Source of the DNA: Nephrocerus scutellatus
Taxonomy: Eukaryota > Arthropoda > Insecta > Diptera > Pipunculidae
Direction of reading: 5' to 3'
NCBI GenBank assembly: GCA_947095585.1
Contig: OX352766.1
Location: forward strand, 22,248,939-22,312,938
DNA length: 64,000 nt
In this document: positions 1 to 10,439 of the stretch, in pieces
Position numbering within the stretch: position 1 is the first letter of the stretch
How the letters are laid out: every line of letters begins with the position of its first letter
The notes under the pieces: generated by a model
The model's database searches: none
What the model saw: only the letters and a program-made list of their open reading frames with translations
What the model was told of the DNA's origin: nothing
Position numbers and translations under genes: made by a program

Positions 1-2
1 AC

Positions 3-2354
3 GCAGTGACGGTCAAGGACGCCTATCCCCTACCTCATATCAATGGGATTTTAAGTCGATTACCGCCTGCGGAGGTTATTTCGAGTCTAGATTTGAAAAA
101 GGCTTTCCACCAAATTCCGTTGGAATTAGGTTCTCGTGACAAAACCGCTTTCACTGTTCCTAACATGCCCTTGTATCAATATCGGGTGATGCCATTCAGA
201 CTATGCAATGCACCCCAGACACTTTGTAGATTGATGGACCAAGTTATTCCACCCCAACTTAGGGACTTCGTGTTCGTGTATCTTGACGACCTGCTGGTCA
301 ACACAGATACTTTCGACAAGCATATGTTTGTCCTGGAGGAGGTCGCTTTACACTTGCGGAAGGCTGGTCTCACGATCAATGTAAATAAAAGTAAATTCAG
401 TTTGAGAGAAGTCAAGTATCTGGGATACGTAGTCGGAAACGGAGTGCTTAAAGTAGATCCAGACAAACTCGTGGCGATAACTGAGTTTCCTAGGCCCGGG
501 TCGGTTCGACAATTGAGACGTTTTCTTGGTATGGCTGGCTGGTATCGTCGCTTCATAAGCAATTTCTCGGTAGTATCTCATCCTCTCACAGAATTACTCA
601 GGAAGTCTAAATCCTTCAATTGGTCGGACGAAGCCGAAAAAGCTTTTAACGAGCTGAAAAGAAGACTGACTTCTGCACCTGTACTGGGCAATCCAGACTT
701 TACTCGACCCTTTGTCCTGCAATGCGACGCAAGCCAGGACGGAATTTGCAGCGTTTTTGCCCAAGTAAACAGTAGTGGCGATGAGGTTCCTGTGGCTTTT
801 ATGTCACAAAAGTTGAATAAGGCGCAAAGGAACTACAGCGTTACTGAGCAGGAATGTCTGGCCGTTGTCCTAGGTATTAAGAAATTCCGCGCGTACATTG
901 AGGGACAGGAGTTCACAGTGGTAACAGACCACGCAAGCTTGCAGTGGTTGATGCGACAGACTGATCTCAGTGGCAGGTTGGCGCGGTGGGCTTTGAAACT
1001 ACAGGGTTTCCAATTTTCGATTAAACATCGAAAGGGGTCTGAGAATGTTGTTCCAGATACCCTATCCAGAGTGTATACTGATGAATTATGCGAATTCAGC
1101 GAAGTAGGTCCCGAAATCGACTTGGACTACGCTGAGTTCGATAGTACGGAATACAGCATCTTAAAGACCAGGGTGTTAGTTCATCAGGGCAAGTTGCCCG
1201 ATCTTAAAGTCGTAGGAAAATATCTGTACAAGCGTACCGAATTCGCAACTGGTAGTGATGTACAAGAAAATGACTCTTGGAAACTCTGGGTTCCCAAATC
1301 GTTGACCAACGGGGTCATTCAGCAAGCCCACTGTCGTCTAACTGGTGCTCATGGAGGTATAGGAAAGACCACCGAGCGAATTAAGCGACACTTCTTCTGG
1401 CCACATATGTCGAAACAAATCAAGGAATACATCTCTAATTGTGAAACATGTAAATGCACTAAGCCATCCAATGTCGTCTTGCGTCCACCTATGGGTCAGC
1501 TGGTACAATCAGCCCGACCATTTCAACGACTGTTCATGGATTTGTTAGGTCCATATCCTCGATCTAAATCAGGTGCTATTGGGATACTGATAATACTCGA
1601 CCACCTCTCAAAATACAACTTTCTGAAACCCCTTAAAAAGTTTTGTGCCACGTCTATCTGTTGTTATTTGGAAGATTACATCTTCCGCACCTTCGGAGTT
1701 CCCGAGACAATCGTGACGGATAACGGCGTTCAATTCAAATCAGTCATCTTTAATTCACTTCTTACTAAATACGGTATAAGACATGTGTACACGGCCCTGT
1801 ACTCGCCGCAGTCTAACGCATCCGAACGTGTGAATCGCTCTATCATAGCTGCCATACGCGCATATATTAAGAACGATCAGAAGGACTGGGACAAAAGTCT
1901 TAGTGGCATCAGCTGTTCTTTGCGTAGTTCTTATCATGCGTCCATCGGATTTGCTCCGTACTATGTCCTGTTCGGATTGAATATGATTCACCACGCCTCC
2001 GACTATCGCTTGCTGCGTAGCCTGAATTTGTTAGAGGATCACCAGGTGATTATCCCATTGAACGACAAACTTGGAAACATTCGGGAAAAGGTTCAGGAAA
2101 GGCTACAACAGGCCCACGATACCAATACTCGCACTTACAACACTAGAAGCCGCAACGTAGATTTCAGGGTAGGTCAGGAGATTTTTAGGAGGAACTTCGC
2201 CCAAAGCAATTTCGCGAAAGGGTTCTGTGCCAAATTGGCCCCCTTATTTCTTCCCGCCCGAATTCGGGAGAAGAAAGGTAATACTTATTACGTTCTAGAA
2301 GATAGATCCGGGAAGCTGTTGGGTACTTACCACGCCAAAGACATTCGGCAATGA
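3..2354 (+). CDS. pol: Gypsy pol, partial: reverse transcriptase, RNase H, integrase
   Basis: Polyprotein that copies the element RNA into DNA and integrates it. The frame is open at the left edge: the codons before residue 1 (GTG at 6) are internal, as the paralogue at 33029-36340 continues upstream at the same place. Residue numbers count from base 6. The RT has SSLDLKKAF near 27-34 and the catalytic YLDD at 92-95. The conserved MPFG next to it reads MPFR. RNase H follows (CDASQDG, TEQECLAVV, TDHASLQWL). The integrase has an HHCC zinc module (HCRLTGAHGG ... CETCKC) and the triad D near 512, D near 572 and E near 607 in ASERVN. The ORF ends GTYHAKDIRQ without a chromodomain. It is uninterrupted over 783 codons, but the G-to-R change next to the RT active site may be harmful. 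Confidence 0.93.
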   Translation, partial: AVTVKDAYPLPHINGILSRLPPAEVISSLDLKKAFHQIPLELGSRDKTAFTVPNMPLYQYRVMPFRLCNAPQTLCRLMDQVIPPQLRDFVFVYLDDLLVNTDTFDKHMFVLEEVALHLRKAGLTINVNKSKFSLREVKYLGYVVGNGVLKVDPDKLVAITEFPRPGSVRQLRRFLGMAGWYRRFISNFSVVSHPLTELLRKSKSFNWSDEAEKAFNELKRRLTSAPVLGNPDFTRPFVLQCDASQDGICSVFAQVNSSGDEVPVAFMSQKLNKAQRNYSVTEQECLAVVLGIKKFRAYIEGQEFTVVTDHASLQWLMRQTDLSGRLARWALKLQGFQFSIKHRKGSENVVPDTLSRVYTDELCEFSEVGPEIDLDYAEFDSTEYSILKTRVLVHQGKLPDLKVVGKYLYKRTEFATGSDVQENDSWKLWVPKSLTNGVIQQAHCRLTGAHGGIGKTTERIKRHFFWPHMSKQIKEYISNCETCKCTKPSNVVLRPPMGQLVQSARPFQRLFMDLLGPYPRSKSGAIGILIILDHLSKYNFLKPLKKFCATSICCYLEDYIFRTFGVPETIVTDNGVQFKSVIFNSLLTKYGIRHVYTALYSPQSNASERVNRSIIAAIRAYIKNDQKDWDKSLSGISCSLRSSYHASIGFAPYYVLFGLNMIHHASDYRLLRSLNLLEDHQVIIPLNDKLGNIREKVQERLQQAHDTNTRTYNTRSRNVDFRVGQEIFRRNFAQSNFAKGFCAKLAPLFLPARIREKKGNTYYVLEDRSGKLLGTYHAKDIRQ

Positions 2355-2599
2355 CTTAAGCTTGGGTATCCCACTCTTTCAAAGAATAGTACCCTTACTC
2401 TTCAAAAGAAGTAAGCGGGTCCTATTATTTGTTGTGTAATGGGAGATTTTTTTTGTTTTGTCTGAAGACAAGAAAGAATAATTTTTTTTTGTCAAACGTT
2501 ATCAGATAAATCTGAGCCACCCTATGCGCGAAATGCGTTCAGTGGAATTCCAATTGCATTGCAACAAAAATAACCGCTGCTCTTAATGCCGACTTCACG

Positions 2600-2835
2600 T
2601 ACTTGCACCGACATAAATATGTCAATGTAGTAGTTATCAAAATGCTGGTCGAGAAATTTAAAAGACTCCTTTTGATTGGCCCAGAAATCGCATGATTTCT
2701 TGCTAACAGCCATAGCTGGTATGCCACGTAGGCTTACATGCTCCTGCATCGGCATAGTTATGTCAATGTAGTAGACATCCAAAAGTAGAACAAGAAATTT
2801 AAAAGACCTTTTTTGATTGGCTCCGTATGGTGAGA
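2600..2835. repeat. Two-copy diverged tandem duplication inside the LTR
   Basis: A block of about 100 bp is present twice, near 2600-2690 and 2740-2830. Each copy has an ATGTCAATGTAGTAG segment followed by AGAAATTTAAAAGAC and a TTTTGATTGGC tail. The copies have diverged by substitutions and small indels. I see no coding role. Confidence 0.7.
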
Positions 2836-4299
2836 GAATAGCGTCATCTACCTTCACCCGTACTGGCACTGCTGTGACCTACGAGGCGAAAAATGGAAAA
2901 AGCAAAAGGCATTGTGTCCCTGTTATTTGAACCAAGCGGTCGCCAAAGAATTTTGTCCGGTAGTTGGTAAAACTTGAAAAAAAAGGAAAATTCAATTTGT
3001 TTTTTTTTAAACAAGTGCCGCGTGCAACCGAATGCAAGAAATCGGAAATAATTCACTGACTACGCGAATAGCAAGAATTCCGAAAGTGCAGAAAATTTTT
3101 TTTTGATAAAAAGCGAATTCCTAATGAAATTTTAGTGGAAAGTCGTGAAATACCCTTTGAGTGCAAGCAACGTACGCAAAGTACGCAAAGTTGCATTAAT
3201 TAATTTCCACCTAACGAGTGGCCCACATCATTTGTGTTTGCGTGGCTCTTTATCGTGCAAAAAAATAAAATAATATCGTACTTGTTTGTACCTGTAAAAA
3301 GGATGGTTCAAGCGAAAGCTACAAACGTGGTGGCCGATAAGTGCTACGAAGTTTAGCCCCAGTGTTTCATTCGTACACTACCCGTTTGAACTGTACAGGG
3401 CAAGAAAAAAAAAGAATTACGGTGAACTCTACGTAAAGTGTCCAGCGGCAGAATTTCTCACAACTACCGAAGAGCAAAGTCAGCGGCAGCGGCATCAGTA
3501 GAAATGCTGTTGTGCGGAACGGGAAATACAGCAGCGCAGACCGTTCTGTAGTTACGCTTTGGCAGCCTTGCCCCCCCCCCCCCCCACACCCCCTCGATAG
3601 CGACTGCGCAAGCTGAATCAATACCCGTTTCCAATAGCACCTTCTATCGCCTCTGGTGCGCTGTTTGGTTGTCTGGTAGACACCCTTTGGTCGGAGTATT
3701 AGGGTTATCGCGTCACTAACTTGTTAAATTATGGTCAAACTTTGGTCGTGAGCATTAACGGTATTGCGTTGACTATGTAACGGGGAGGAATAGGAGAGCC
3801 TGAATTCGAGTAATCTGGATGAAATCGTCCCCAATTGCATCTCTAAATTATCCTCAGCATCCTTGATGACCAGCATCTTTAGTTACTATCAACAGCTATA
3901 AATTGCCAACGGCAGCAGTCGATCTCGCTACCTCCTCAGCAGATCCCGTAACCTTATTCTTATATAGTCCCTTATCGTAGTTTGATTACAAAAAAAAAAG
4001 GAAACAACAAAAGAATTATTATATATTTTGTAACGGTCCCCAAACCCTGGTAGCCTGAGGTGGGCGCGCGGATCGTCTCAATTTAAGATAGGAAAATTAT
4101 GATTTCCAATTAACATTCTTTCAATACAGCCTGGATTCTGCCCAACTCGACAGCGCTGGCGACGAAGCACGGATCTACGCGTATACAAGTAAGTGTATTT
4201 TCAGATTCTCCTTTATTCGAATGCTGGTTATTCATTTTAGCGTGTCTGCTTACTTCAGGTTGTGAGTGTTTGGGACTCCGAAGTCCATTCGGCTGTTGA

Positions 4300-4800
4300 A
4301 TCGTTTTGACTTTTCATATCGTTTAATATTTTATATTTAAATTTCAAATCGATTAAATATTCGATAGATTAGATTTAACTCTCATATCGGTTTTCCGTGT
4401 TCCGTAACATTACATTTAAGTTTGCATATCGATCGCATAAGTAATATTATTATATTTAAATTTCATATCGATTAAATATTCGACAGATTATATTAGACTT
4501 TATAATCGGTTTAGCTTGTTCCCTATTATTAAATTTAAGTTTGCATATCAATCGCATAAGTAAATTTAAATCCCATATCGATTATATAAATGCTTATTAG
4601 TCGTATTGACTTTCCCTATCGTTTCACACTGCGTATTAATATCAAAGTTAAATTTGAAAATCGATTACTTGCTTTCTTATTAATCGTTTTGAGTCTCAAA
4701 TCGATAATAATGTTATTACTATTAGATTTGAATTGTAAATCAGCTGTATATCCCAAGAATAGATTTAACTTCCGAATTAATGATGTTTCTGATGGATAAC
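4300..4800. repeat. AT-rich degenerate tandem repeat in the LTR
   Basis: Phrases such as CATATCGATTAAATATTCGA and TTTAAGTTTGCATATC recur every 60-130 bp with heavy divergence. The block lies at the same relative place in the LTR as the AT-rich tandem unit of the second Gypsy (40331-40955), just downstream of the shared GACAGCGCTG block. This suggests the family tolerates repeat expansion there. Confidence 0.6.
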
Positions 4801-4859
4801 TTAACTTCCCAATCATCATAAAGTATTTTTTTTGACAGTAGATTAAATCTTTCTTATAA

Positions 4860-5529
4860 TCTAGAATATATATAAAAATCAATTGCTGTGCGTTAGACTG
4901 GCTAAAACTCGAGAACGGCTGAACCGATTTGGCTAATTTTGGTCTTAAATTATTTGTGGAAGTCCAGAAAAGGTTTAAAAGGTGAATTCAGCCCCGCTAG
5001 GTGGCGCTGGTACCGTTTTTTTCTGAAAATTCTTATTTATGGAACGATTTGGCTCAAATGTACACCATATAATATTTAAATAAAAAGAAAGTCGTTGACC
5101 CGATAGGTGGCGCTGGTGTCGTTTTTTTTCGAAAATTCTTAATTATGGAACGATTTGGCTCAAATTCACACCATATAATATTTAAATAAAAAGAAACTTG
5201 TTGACAAAATTTGGACCCGATAGGTGGCGCTGGGGTGGAAAATGTAGTTTTCCCTGTATATAATCTTCATAAAAAGAATATTCGAACAAGTGTAAATTTT
5301 TTGCCTGTATAAGTGTAGATTCTATAGTTTTCTGGATTGATGAGTTGGTTAGTTATTGGGGAGTGGTAGGGTAAGTGGGCGTGGCGTCAGTGGGCGGGAG
5401 GTCAGTGGGCGGGGTCAGTGGGATGGGGCAGCCGGGAAACGCGGGTGTAAGTGGGCGTGGAGTCAGTGGGCGTGGCGTCAGTGGGCGTGGCGTCAGTGGG
5501 CGGGTAGCAAAGCGCCCGGGAACGGCTAG
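4860..5529 (+). mobile_element. Short non-autonomous Helitron
   Basis: It begins TCTAGAATATATATAAAAAT after an A and ends in a GC-rich hairpin (GCGCCCGGG) followed by CTAG and a T, which fits the Helitron rule of a 5' TC, a 3' CTRR end and an AT target. The body contains three copies of a GATAGGTGGCGCTGG-like phrase and a terminal minisatellite. Related copies are at 42813-43422 (plus) and 53985-54153 (minus, 5' end only). The motif TCTAGAATA also follows the 3' end at 5530-5538, so the true 5' border could be 4869 with a 9 bp flanking duplication. Confidence 0.75.
5363..5515. repeat. GTCAGTGGGCG minisatellite
   Basis: A 15-17 bp unit, GTCAGTGGGCGTGGC with variants, is repeated about eight times near the Helitron 3' end, with one GATGGGGCAGCCGGGAA interruption. 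The same minisatellite occurs at 43100-43400 in the related Helitron. Confidence 0.8.
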
Positions 5530-6147
5530 TCTAGAATAAATGTATTTTGAATCGTTTATAAATTTGTTTTGTTTGACAGATTCGACTCGATATGGTAATT
5601 CCCATTAAGGATTGTAAAATTTCAAACCGATAATATGGTTTTTTTTTGCTTTGAATTACGAGGCATTTGAATATCGTCATTGAAATCGATGGAAATAAAT
5701 AAGTTGTTAAAGGGTTGAAAATGTGTGTATAGTACTTCATTATCTTTTGTCCTCCCGGCACAGGTAATCCCTGGGTCAACGGTGGCTTAAGAAAACAAGG
5801 GGGTCCCAAGGACATCGGGACCAATGGTAGGGTGGGTTAAGAAAGTGGGTGGGTGGCGTTGTAGGATACGCTTCCCACAGTCTCTCCCCAGGCGTCAAGT
5901 CATCAGGGCCAAGCTTCCGTCTCTATCTCTCTCCTTCTATCTCGTTGTAATTTTTCTAGCTTTGGTTTTATTTTGTAGCACGCGGATTATTTTTTGATAA
6001 TGGAGGAAGTCATGGGACAACCAAGATCCCACCCCGGTTGCCGACGAGCATGGCTGGATTAAACGCGTGCGCCCGGTTCGACCATGTCTTCCAGCGGACG
6101 AGTTGATAAATAGGAATCGTCAACAAACCACTGTCTGATTCATTACA

Positions 6148-6959
6148 ACGCTTAAGTGCTCAAGAACTGGTTATTGATAAATGTCTCTTTTTCTAATTGA
6201 TAGATCCATGCTTAAAAATTAACATTATTAGATGTATTGGTAATCAATGAAAGAAAGAAATCCATAAAAATGTTTCTGTCTGCTACAACCTACGTTTCTC
6301 CCTCTCTTCAGTTAGCCATTTCATAAAATGCGTCTGTTTATTGTTTCTACACTATATTCACATAATACAAATACAGCTGCTTTTGTTATTTTTTCACAGC
6401 ACTAGTATGCGTACAGTTGGGCTTTCTGTATAGAAGGTTTTATTCCACTTCGTGAAAAGTATGAGCAGCAGCGTATGCAAAGAGAACAGTATCAAATATC
6501 AATGTCGCTTGCAACTTGTAAGAGGCACATAAGTGCCAAGGAGGACACTTTGGGCACCTGTTATAACTGTTTTAGTACACACATAAAATAAATAGCATTT
6601 GGATCGTAAAGCAAAAAAACCCTTTTCTAAAAATTTTACCTGCAGCAGCTTTTCCCAATTATCGGAAAATCTATAGGTTTTTCCGCAAACTTGTTGTTGA
6701 TTTTTATTTTCATTATTGTTACGTCCATAAGAAAAAATTAGTAAAACGTTATATTTATTACACATTTTCTGGAGAAAATGGATCTCAAAATCAAAAATTA
6801 GCATAGGCAGGAAAACTGGAACAGGTTGTAAAGGAGTTTTCCCAGCCGGGGTAAACTCAGCGTGACCAGGGTTCAGAGGTAAGGGGTCATTACAATAAAA
6901 TTTCTATTTGGTGACTCTTTGAATTATTTTCTTTATTTTCCTTATTGCTTATAATGTAT
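6148..6959. other. No recognisable feature
   Basis: About 0.8 kb of AT-rich sequence flanking the left Gypsy element. It has no long ORF and no clear repeat, and I see nothing I can name. Confidence 0.6.
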
Positions 6960-6964
6960 TGGTT

Positions 6965-7435
6965 TACCGATACGCTAGCCTGAACGATGCGTGAGCGTGA
7001 AACTAAGACGAGCGTCAATCCTAAGCGATTTCTGGGCGTGAACCTGATGACGAGCGTGCGCCCTAGGCGATGCATAAGCTTAAGCCTGAGACAAGCGTGA
7101 ATCCTGAGCGATGCGTGAGCGCGCGCTTCAAGTGACGTTGTACGTCGGCAAGAATTGTGACAGATGCAGTGGACGACGTCAGCAGCGATATGCTGAGATG
7201 TACCAGCGTAAGACCTGCGGGGCAACCACACAGTGATGTTACGTTGTACGATGGCAAGAATTGACGAATGCAGGTAGACGACGTCGGCAGCGATATTCTA
7301 AGGACGTCGGCAGCGGATGAGTAGTGACGTCGATATAGAATATGGAGAAGACGTCAGCAGCGGATGAGTAGTGACGCCGACAGCGAATATGTAACTGACT
7401 TCGACTGCGAAATGCAAGGCAAGGTTGTATTTATG
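6965..7435. repeat. Degenerate short tandem repeats, two types
   Basis: The first half (6965-7125) repeats phrases such as GAGCGTGAA, CCTAAGCGAT and GATGCGTGAGCG every 30-50 bp. The second half (7130-7435) repeats GACGTCGGCAGCG-type units, including two copies of CAGCGGATGAGTAGTGACG. The GC content is higher than in the flanks. No coding function is apparent. Confidence 0.65.
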
Positions 7436-7440
7436 TAGAT

Positions 7441-8014
7441 TAAATTTTCTAGCACTTACCGAGGCGTGATCCAGGTAGCGCAATGCCAACTAGAGAAAGC
7501 GGCCAAGAGAGCGATCGCCTGCGTGCTCGCCCTTTTATACCATTTTTCGTTGCAAAATCTTTAAGTAACGTGCTGCGATGTGATTGGCCAGTCCGGTGGC
7601 GTGATGTTGCTGTTGTCATTTTACTTTCATATCCGTTTGTGGGCTGCACTGCGTGGATACAGAGTGCACCCGAATTCGTATAAAAAGTATATGGCATGTT
7701 TTGTGTGAACAAAATTCAGCCACAAGAATTTTGGTCCTCACAAGGTATAGAAGTTGGATATCTGAAGACTCAAATAAGATATCAACTTTATTTAAACGCA
7801 GTAACAAAGGCTGGTATTTTTTCTAAAAACAAAGTCTTAAATATCGTTAGTTAACAGAGCAATTTCCGTTAACATAGCTCAGGCTACACAACAAAGTAAG
7901 CTTCTTCTTAAATTCGAGAAAACTGATGTCAACATTGGAGCTAAAACGATTTTTTTCTTAGAATATACCCAAGAATCATTTTCCAAATGATCCCTGACGA
8001 ATTAGGAGACACCC
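7441..8014. other. No recognisable feature
   Basis: Sequence between the short repeats and the Helitron-like element. There are TATA-like strings (CTTTTATACC near 7530, GTATAAAAAGTATA near 7678), but there is no gene nearby to support a promoter call. Confidence 0.5.
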
Positions 8015-8183
8015 TGTATAAAAAAAAAAGTTTGTCTGTATTTCTGTTCGCGATTCCATCGAACACCGTTTATCCGGTATGGCTAAAACTTGAGGTTGAG
8101 CAGGTTTACATGGTGGGTGGCTATGTATAGTTTGAATGATATTGACTCAAAGACTCAAAGATTTGATAGAAAGACGTGAAATA

Positions 8184-9018
8184 CGACGGAGGGTGAATAA
8201 GTCCGTGACTTTTTGAATTTTCCTCCTCTTAACTGAAAGGGCGACACTGCTCCCGTCAACATCCATCTGTCAGTTGACTCCTGTTAACATTTTAATAAAC
8301 TGCGTCATTTAGTTTGTGTTTGACAGCCATTGAAAGCCTCGTGAATTTAACGAAAAAGGAAAAAAGTGAATTTTGTGTATGACCACTTCAAAGGAGTGTT
8401 TGGCGATGTTCAGCCACAATCCGAACGAGATTTTATGCCGTTTCGTAATCGTGGACAAATCATGGATCCATCACAACACACCAGAGACCAAGGAACAGTC
8501 AAGACAGTGGGTTTCACCGAGAGAACCTGCGCGAAAGAAAGCCAAGGTGGGTCTGTCGGCCAACAAGGTCATGGCCAGAGTTTTTTTTGTCACCGGCGAA
8601 GACAGATTCAATATTGATTTGAAGCAAAAACGACCACATTTATCGAATAAAAAAGTGATGTCCCATCAAGACAATGCACGGGTGCACGTGTGTGTAGTCA
8701 CCATGGCAAAAATCATTAAATTGAGCTACGAATTGCGCCCTCATCCACCAAATTCTCCGGATTTAGCCCCAAGTGACTGTTTCTGGTTTCCAAACCTGAA
8801 GAAATGGCTCGGCGGAAAGAGATTTGACTCCAACGATAAAATCATCTCACAAACAAATACTTATTTTGATGACTCGACAAATCTTTCTTTTTGGAAGGGA
8901 TAAAAAATTGGAGAAACGCTGGACAAAGTGTATAGAGCTCAAAGGAGACTTCGTTGAAAAATAGAATGATTTTTTATCCGAGAACCTGTGTTTCATTCAA
9001 AAAGTCACGGACTGCTCG
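8184..9018 (+). mobile_element. Decayed mariner element
   Basis: Inverted ends share AGTCCGTGACTTTTTGAA (left near 8199-8216, right on the minus strand near 8996-9013), with TA dinucleotides outside both ends (8182-8183 and 9019-9020). At about 835 bp it is shorter than the usual 1.3 kb, so internal deletions are present. The 3' terminal repeat is about 11 bp shorter than the left one, consistent with a small deletion. Confidence 0.88.
8366..8964 (+). pseudogene. mariner transposase pseudogene
   Basis: A cut-and-paste transposase of the Tc1/mariner superfamily. The DDE/D catalytic domain is visible in the frame from 8373: VDKSWIHHNTPETKEQ with the first D, HQDNARVH with the second, and SPDLAPSD with the third, fitting the mariner D,D34D arrangement. 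LKKWLGGKRF follows. The N-terminal helix-turn-helix region is missing, and a block is missing between ARVFF and KRPHLSNKK. Near 8898 the frame shifts, after which the usual mariner C-terminus (KRWTKCIELKGD) runs to a stop at 8964. It is not functional. Confidence 0.9.
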
Positions 9019-9154
9019 TATGTGGAGGAAGTGTGTTTGCGGTGTCTTAAGGTGGGTCTTGGAGTAGGGCTATCTTGGTGGTCAGTTGGGAGGGAATAGT
9101 GTAGTTGGGACAGTGTAGTGAGGGCAGCCAGGCAATGCTTGATATTTCAGCTAG

Positions 9155-10410
9155 TTTTATATAAAAACTACGCCCTAACGAACGGTTATCCGATATAGAA
9201 CAGTCTATCAAGCACGCACTTCAATAATCAGAGGGCATAGCTAGCTTAACCCTAGATTGTTCCAAAACCCATCTCAACCGCAATACTATGGTACTATGCT
9301 ATGACATTTCTTCTTCCGTTCGAAGTTTAACTTACCGTTTTCGATTCGTTTTAAACGGAGAAATTAATTTTCCGCCGGAAATACCAAGCCACAATTTTGA
9401 TAAAAAATTATTACAAATTTTGTGTAGTTATTAAAAATTTTTTTTATTTGATTTTAAGGTTTTAATTTTTTATTTTTTTTAATTATTTATTTTTTTTTTG
9501 TTTTTATTTGAAAACGTTTGTAATACATAAATTGAATATAACATACCAAATTTAATTTTTATTTATTATTTTTTACATTATTTACAATAAGTTAGATAAA
9601 ATAAATTTTTTTTTAAACATTGTTATTGACTGCTTAATTATTTATTTTGTTTGTAATATTAATTTTAAGAGATTTTATTTTGTTTTTATTTAAAATGCTA
9701 AGTTTTTTGTTAACAACGGAAATTGTATATTATACAAAAAAATTAATTTTTATATAAAGATATTTTTATATTATTTACAATGTATAAGATATAACAAAAA
9801 CTTTTAATTTTTTTCGTTATCAATCTAATTTTTTTATCTTCTTTTAATTACAAAATTAAAGTCTTGTTTTCTGATTTGGAATACCAATTAATATTGTTTG
9901 TGATGTTTTTTTATGTTGTTTTTATTACAAACTTGAACTTTATTTCAGTTTTATTTTTATGTGTCTAAATTATACAAACCTATCATAAATTAATTATTCA
10001 TCAAACAAGTTCTAAATATAATTAATATATTAAAACTACTGCAAAACTTACGGCTAAGATATACCTAATTACCGCAGAAAGATAAAAAGGTAAGAAGGGA
10101 AAGCACGGCGTATAAGCTACCGCTGAAGGATAAAGGAAAAGCCGTAGTAAAATAGGATTTTTAAGTTTTTTACTTCAAACTACGAATAACTTATGGGCTA
10201 TTATTATAACTAAGTGTCATTTAGTGTCACATTTTTCGGTTGTCTTTTTTTATATTTTGATTTGGTTTCCTCGAACTAAGATCATTTGTTTTTGTTTGTT
10301 TTTTAAATATTTTAATTATTTTTTTTAGATTTTTTTTTTGATTTATTGATTTTTCTCTTTATAAATAATTTTTTGTTTTAATTTTTCTTTCATTATATAC
10401 ATACTAAAAA
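9155..10410. other. AT-rich stretch, no gene
   Basis: About 1.25 kb dominated by T and A runs, with no supported ORF and no clear repeat unit. It could be simple-sequence-like intergenic DNA. Confidence 0.6.
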
Positions 10411-10439
10411 TTTAACAATTGATTTTGGAAATGCAGTAT

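Larger units (their letters stand above)
1..6147 (+). mobile_element. Ty3/Gypsy LTR retrotransposon, right-hand part
   Basis: This is the right part of a plus-strand Gypsy element that runs in from beyond the left edge. It contains pol (protease and gag lie outside), 80 bp of spacer and a complete 3' LTR. The LTR starts TGTAATGG right after GTTG and ends CATTACA at 6147. The same ends, and several matching internal blocks, occur in the LTRs of the minus-strand Gypsy at 30300-42749, so both belong to one family. A short Helitron (4860-5529) sits inside the LTR. The target duplication cannot be checked because the left LTR is outside the window; the bases after the LTR are ACGC. Confidence 0.9.
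2435..6147 (+). repeat. 3' LTR of the left Gypsy element, split by a Helitron
   Basis: The LTR is about 3.04 kb without the 670 bp Helitron inserted at 4860-5529, which is very long for Gypsy. Its limits rest on the TGTAATGG start, the CATTACA end and blocks matching the minus-strand LTRs at 30300-32957 and 39665-42749. The matching blocks are the GACAGCGCTG...ACAAGTAAGTG segment near 4158-4196, the GGGGTCCCAAGGA block near 5800, and the GGTTGCCGACGAGCA block near 6040-6110. The region 2440-4100 does not align by eye with the other LTRs. It contains a poly-C run (3571-3585). Confidence 0.8.
8015..9154 (+). mobile_element. Helitron-like short element carrying a nested mariner
   Basis: The left part (CTGTATAAAAAAAAAAG, then TTTGTCTGTATTTCTG) resembles insect Helitron 5' ends. 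The right part ends in CTAG followed by T at 9151-9155, after a GGGCAGCCAGGCAATGC phrase like those in other Helitron 3' ends. Without the mariner (8184-9018) the element is only about 300 bp. The 5' border is approximate because no clean A|TC start is visible. Confidence 0.5.

Noticed and set aside
6..8. GTG at base 6 as the start codon of the left pol
   Set aside because: The paralogous pol continues upstream through the same position, so this is an internal codon.
4403..4415. CATTACA near 4409 as the end of the left Gypsy LTR
   Set aside because: Blocks matching the other LTRs continue to 6147, where a better end (CATTACA after GGTTGCCGACGAGCA and CGCGTGCGCCCGGT) is found.
6885..6894. GGTCATTACA as an LTR end
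   Set aside because: No LTR homology is seen between 6148 and 6894.
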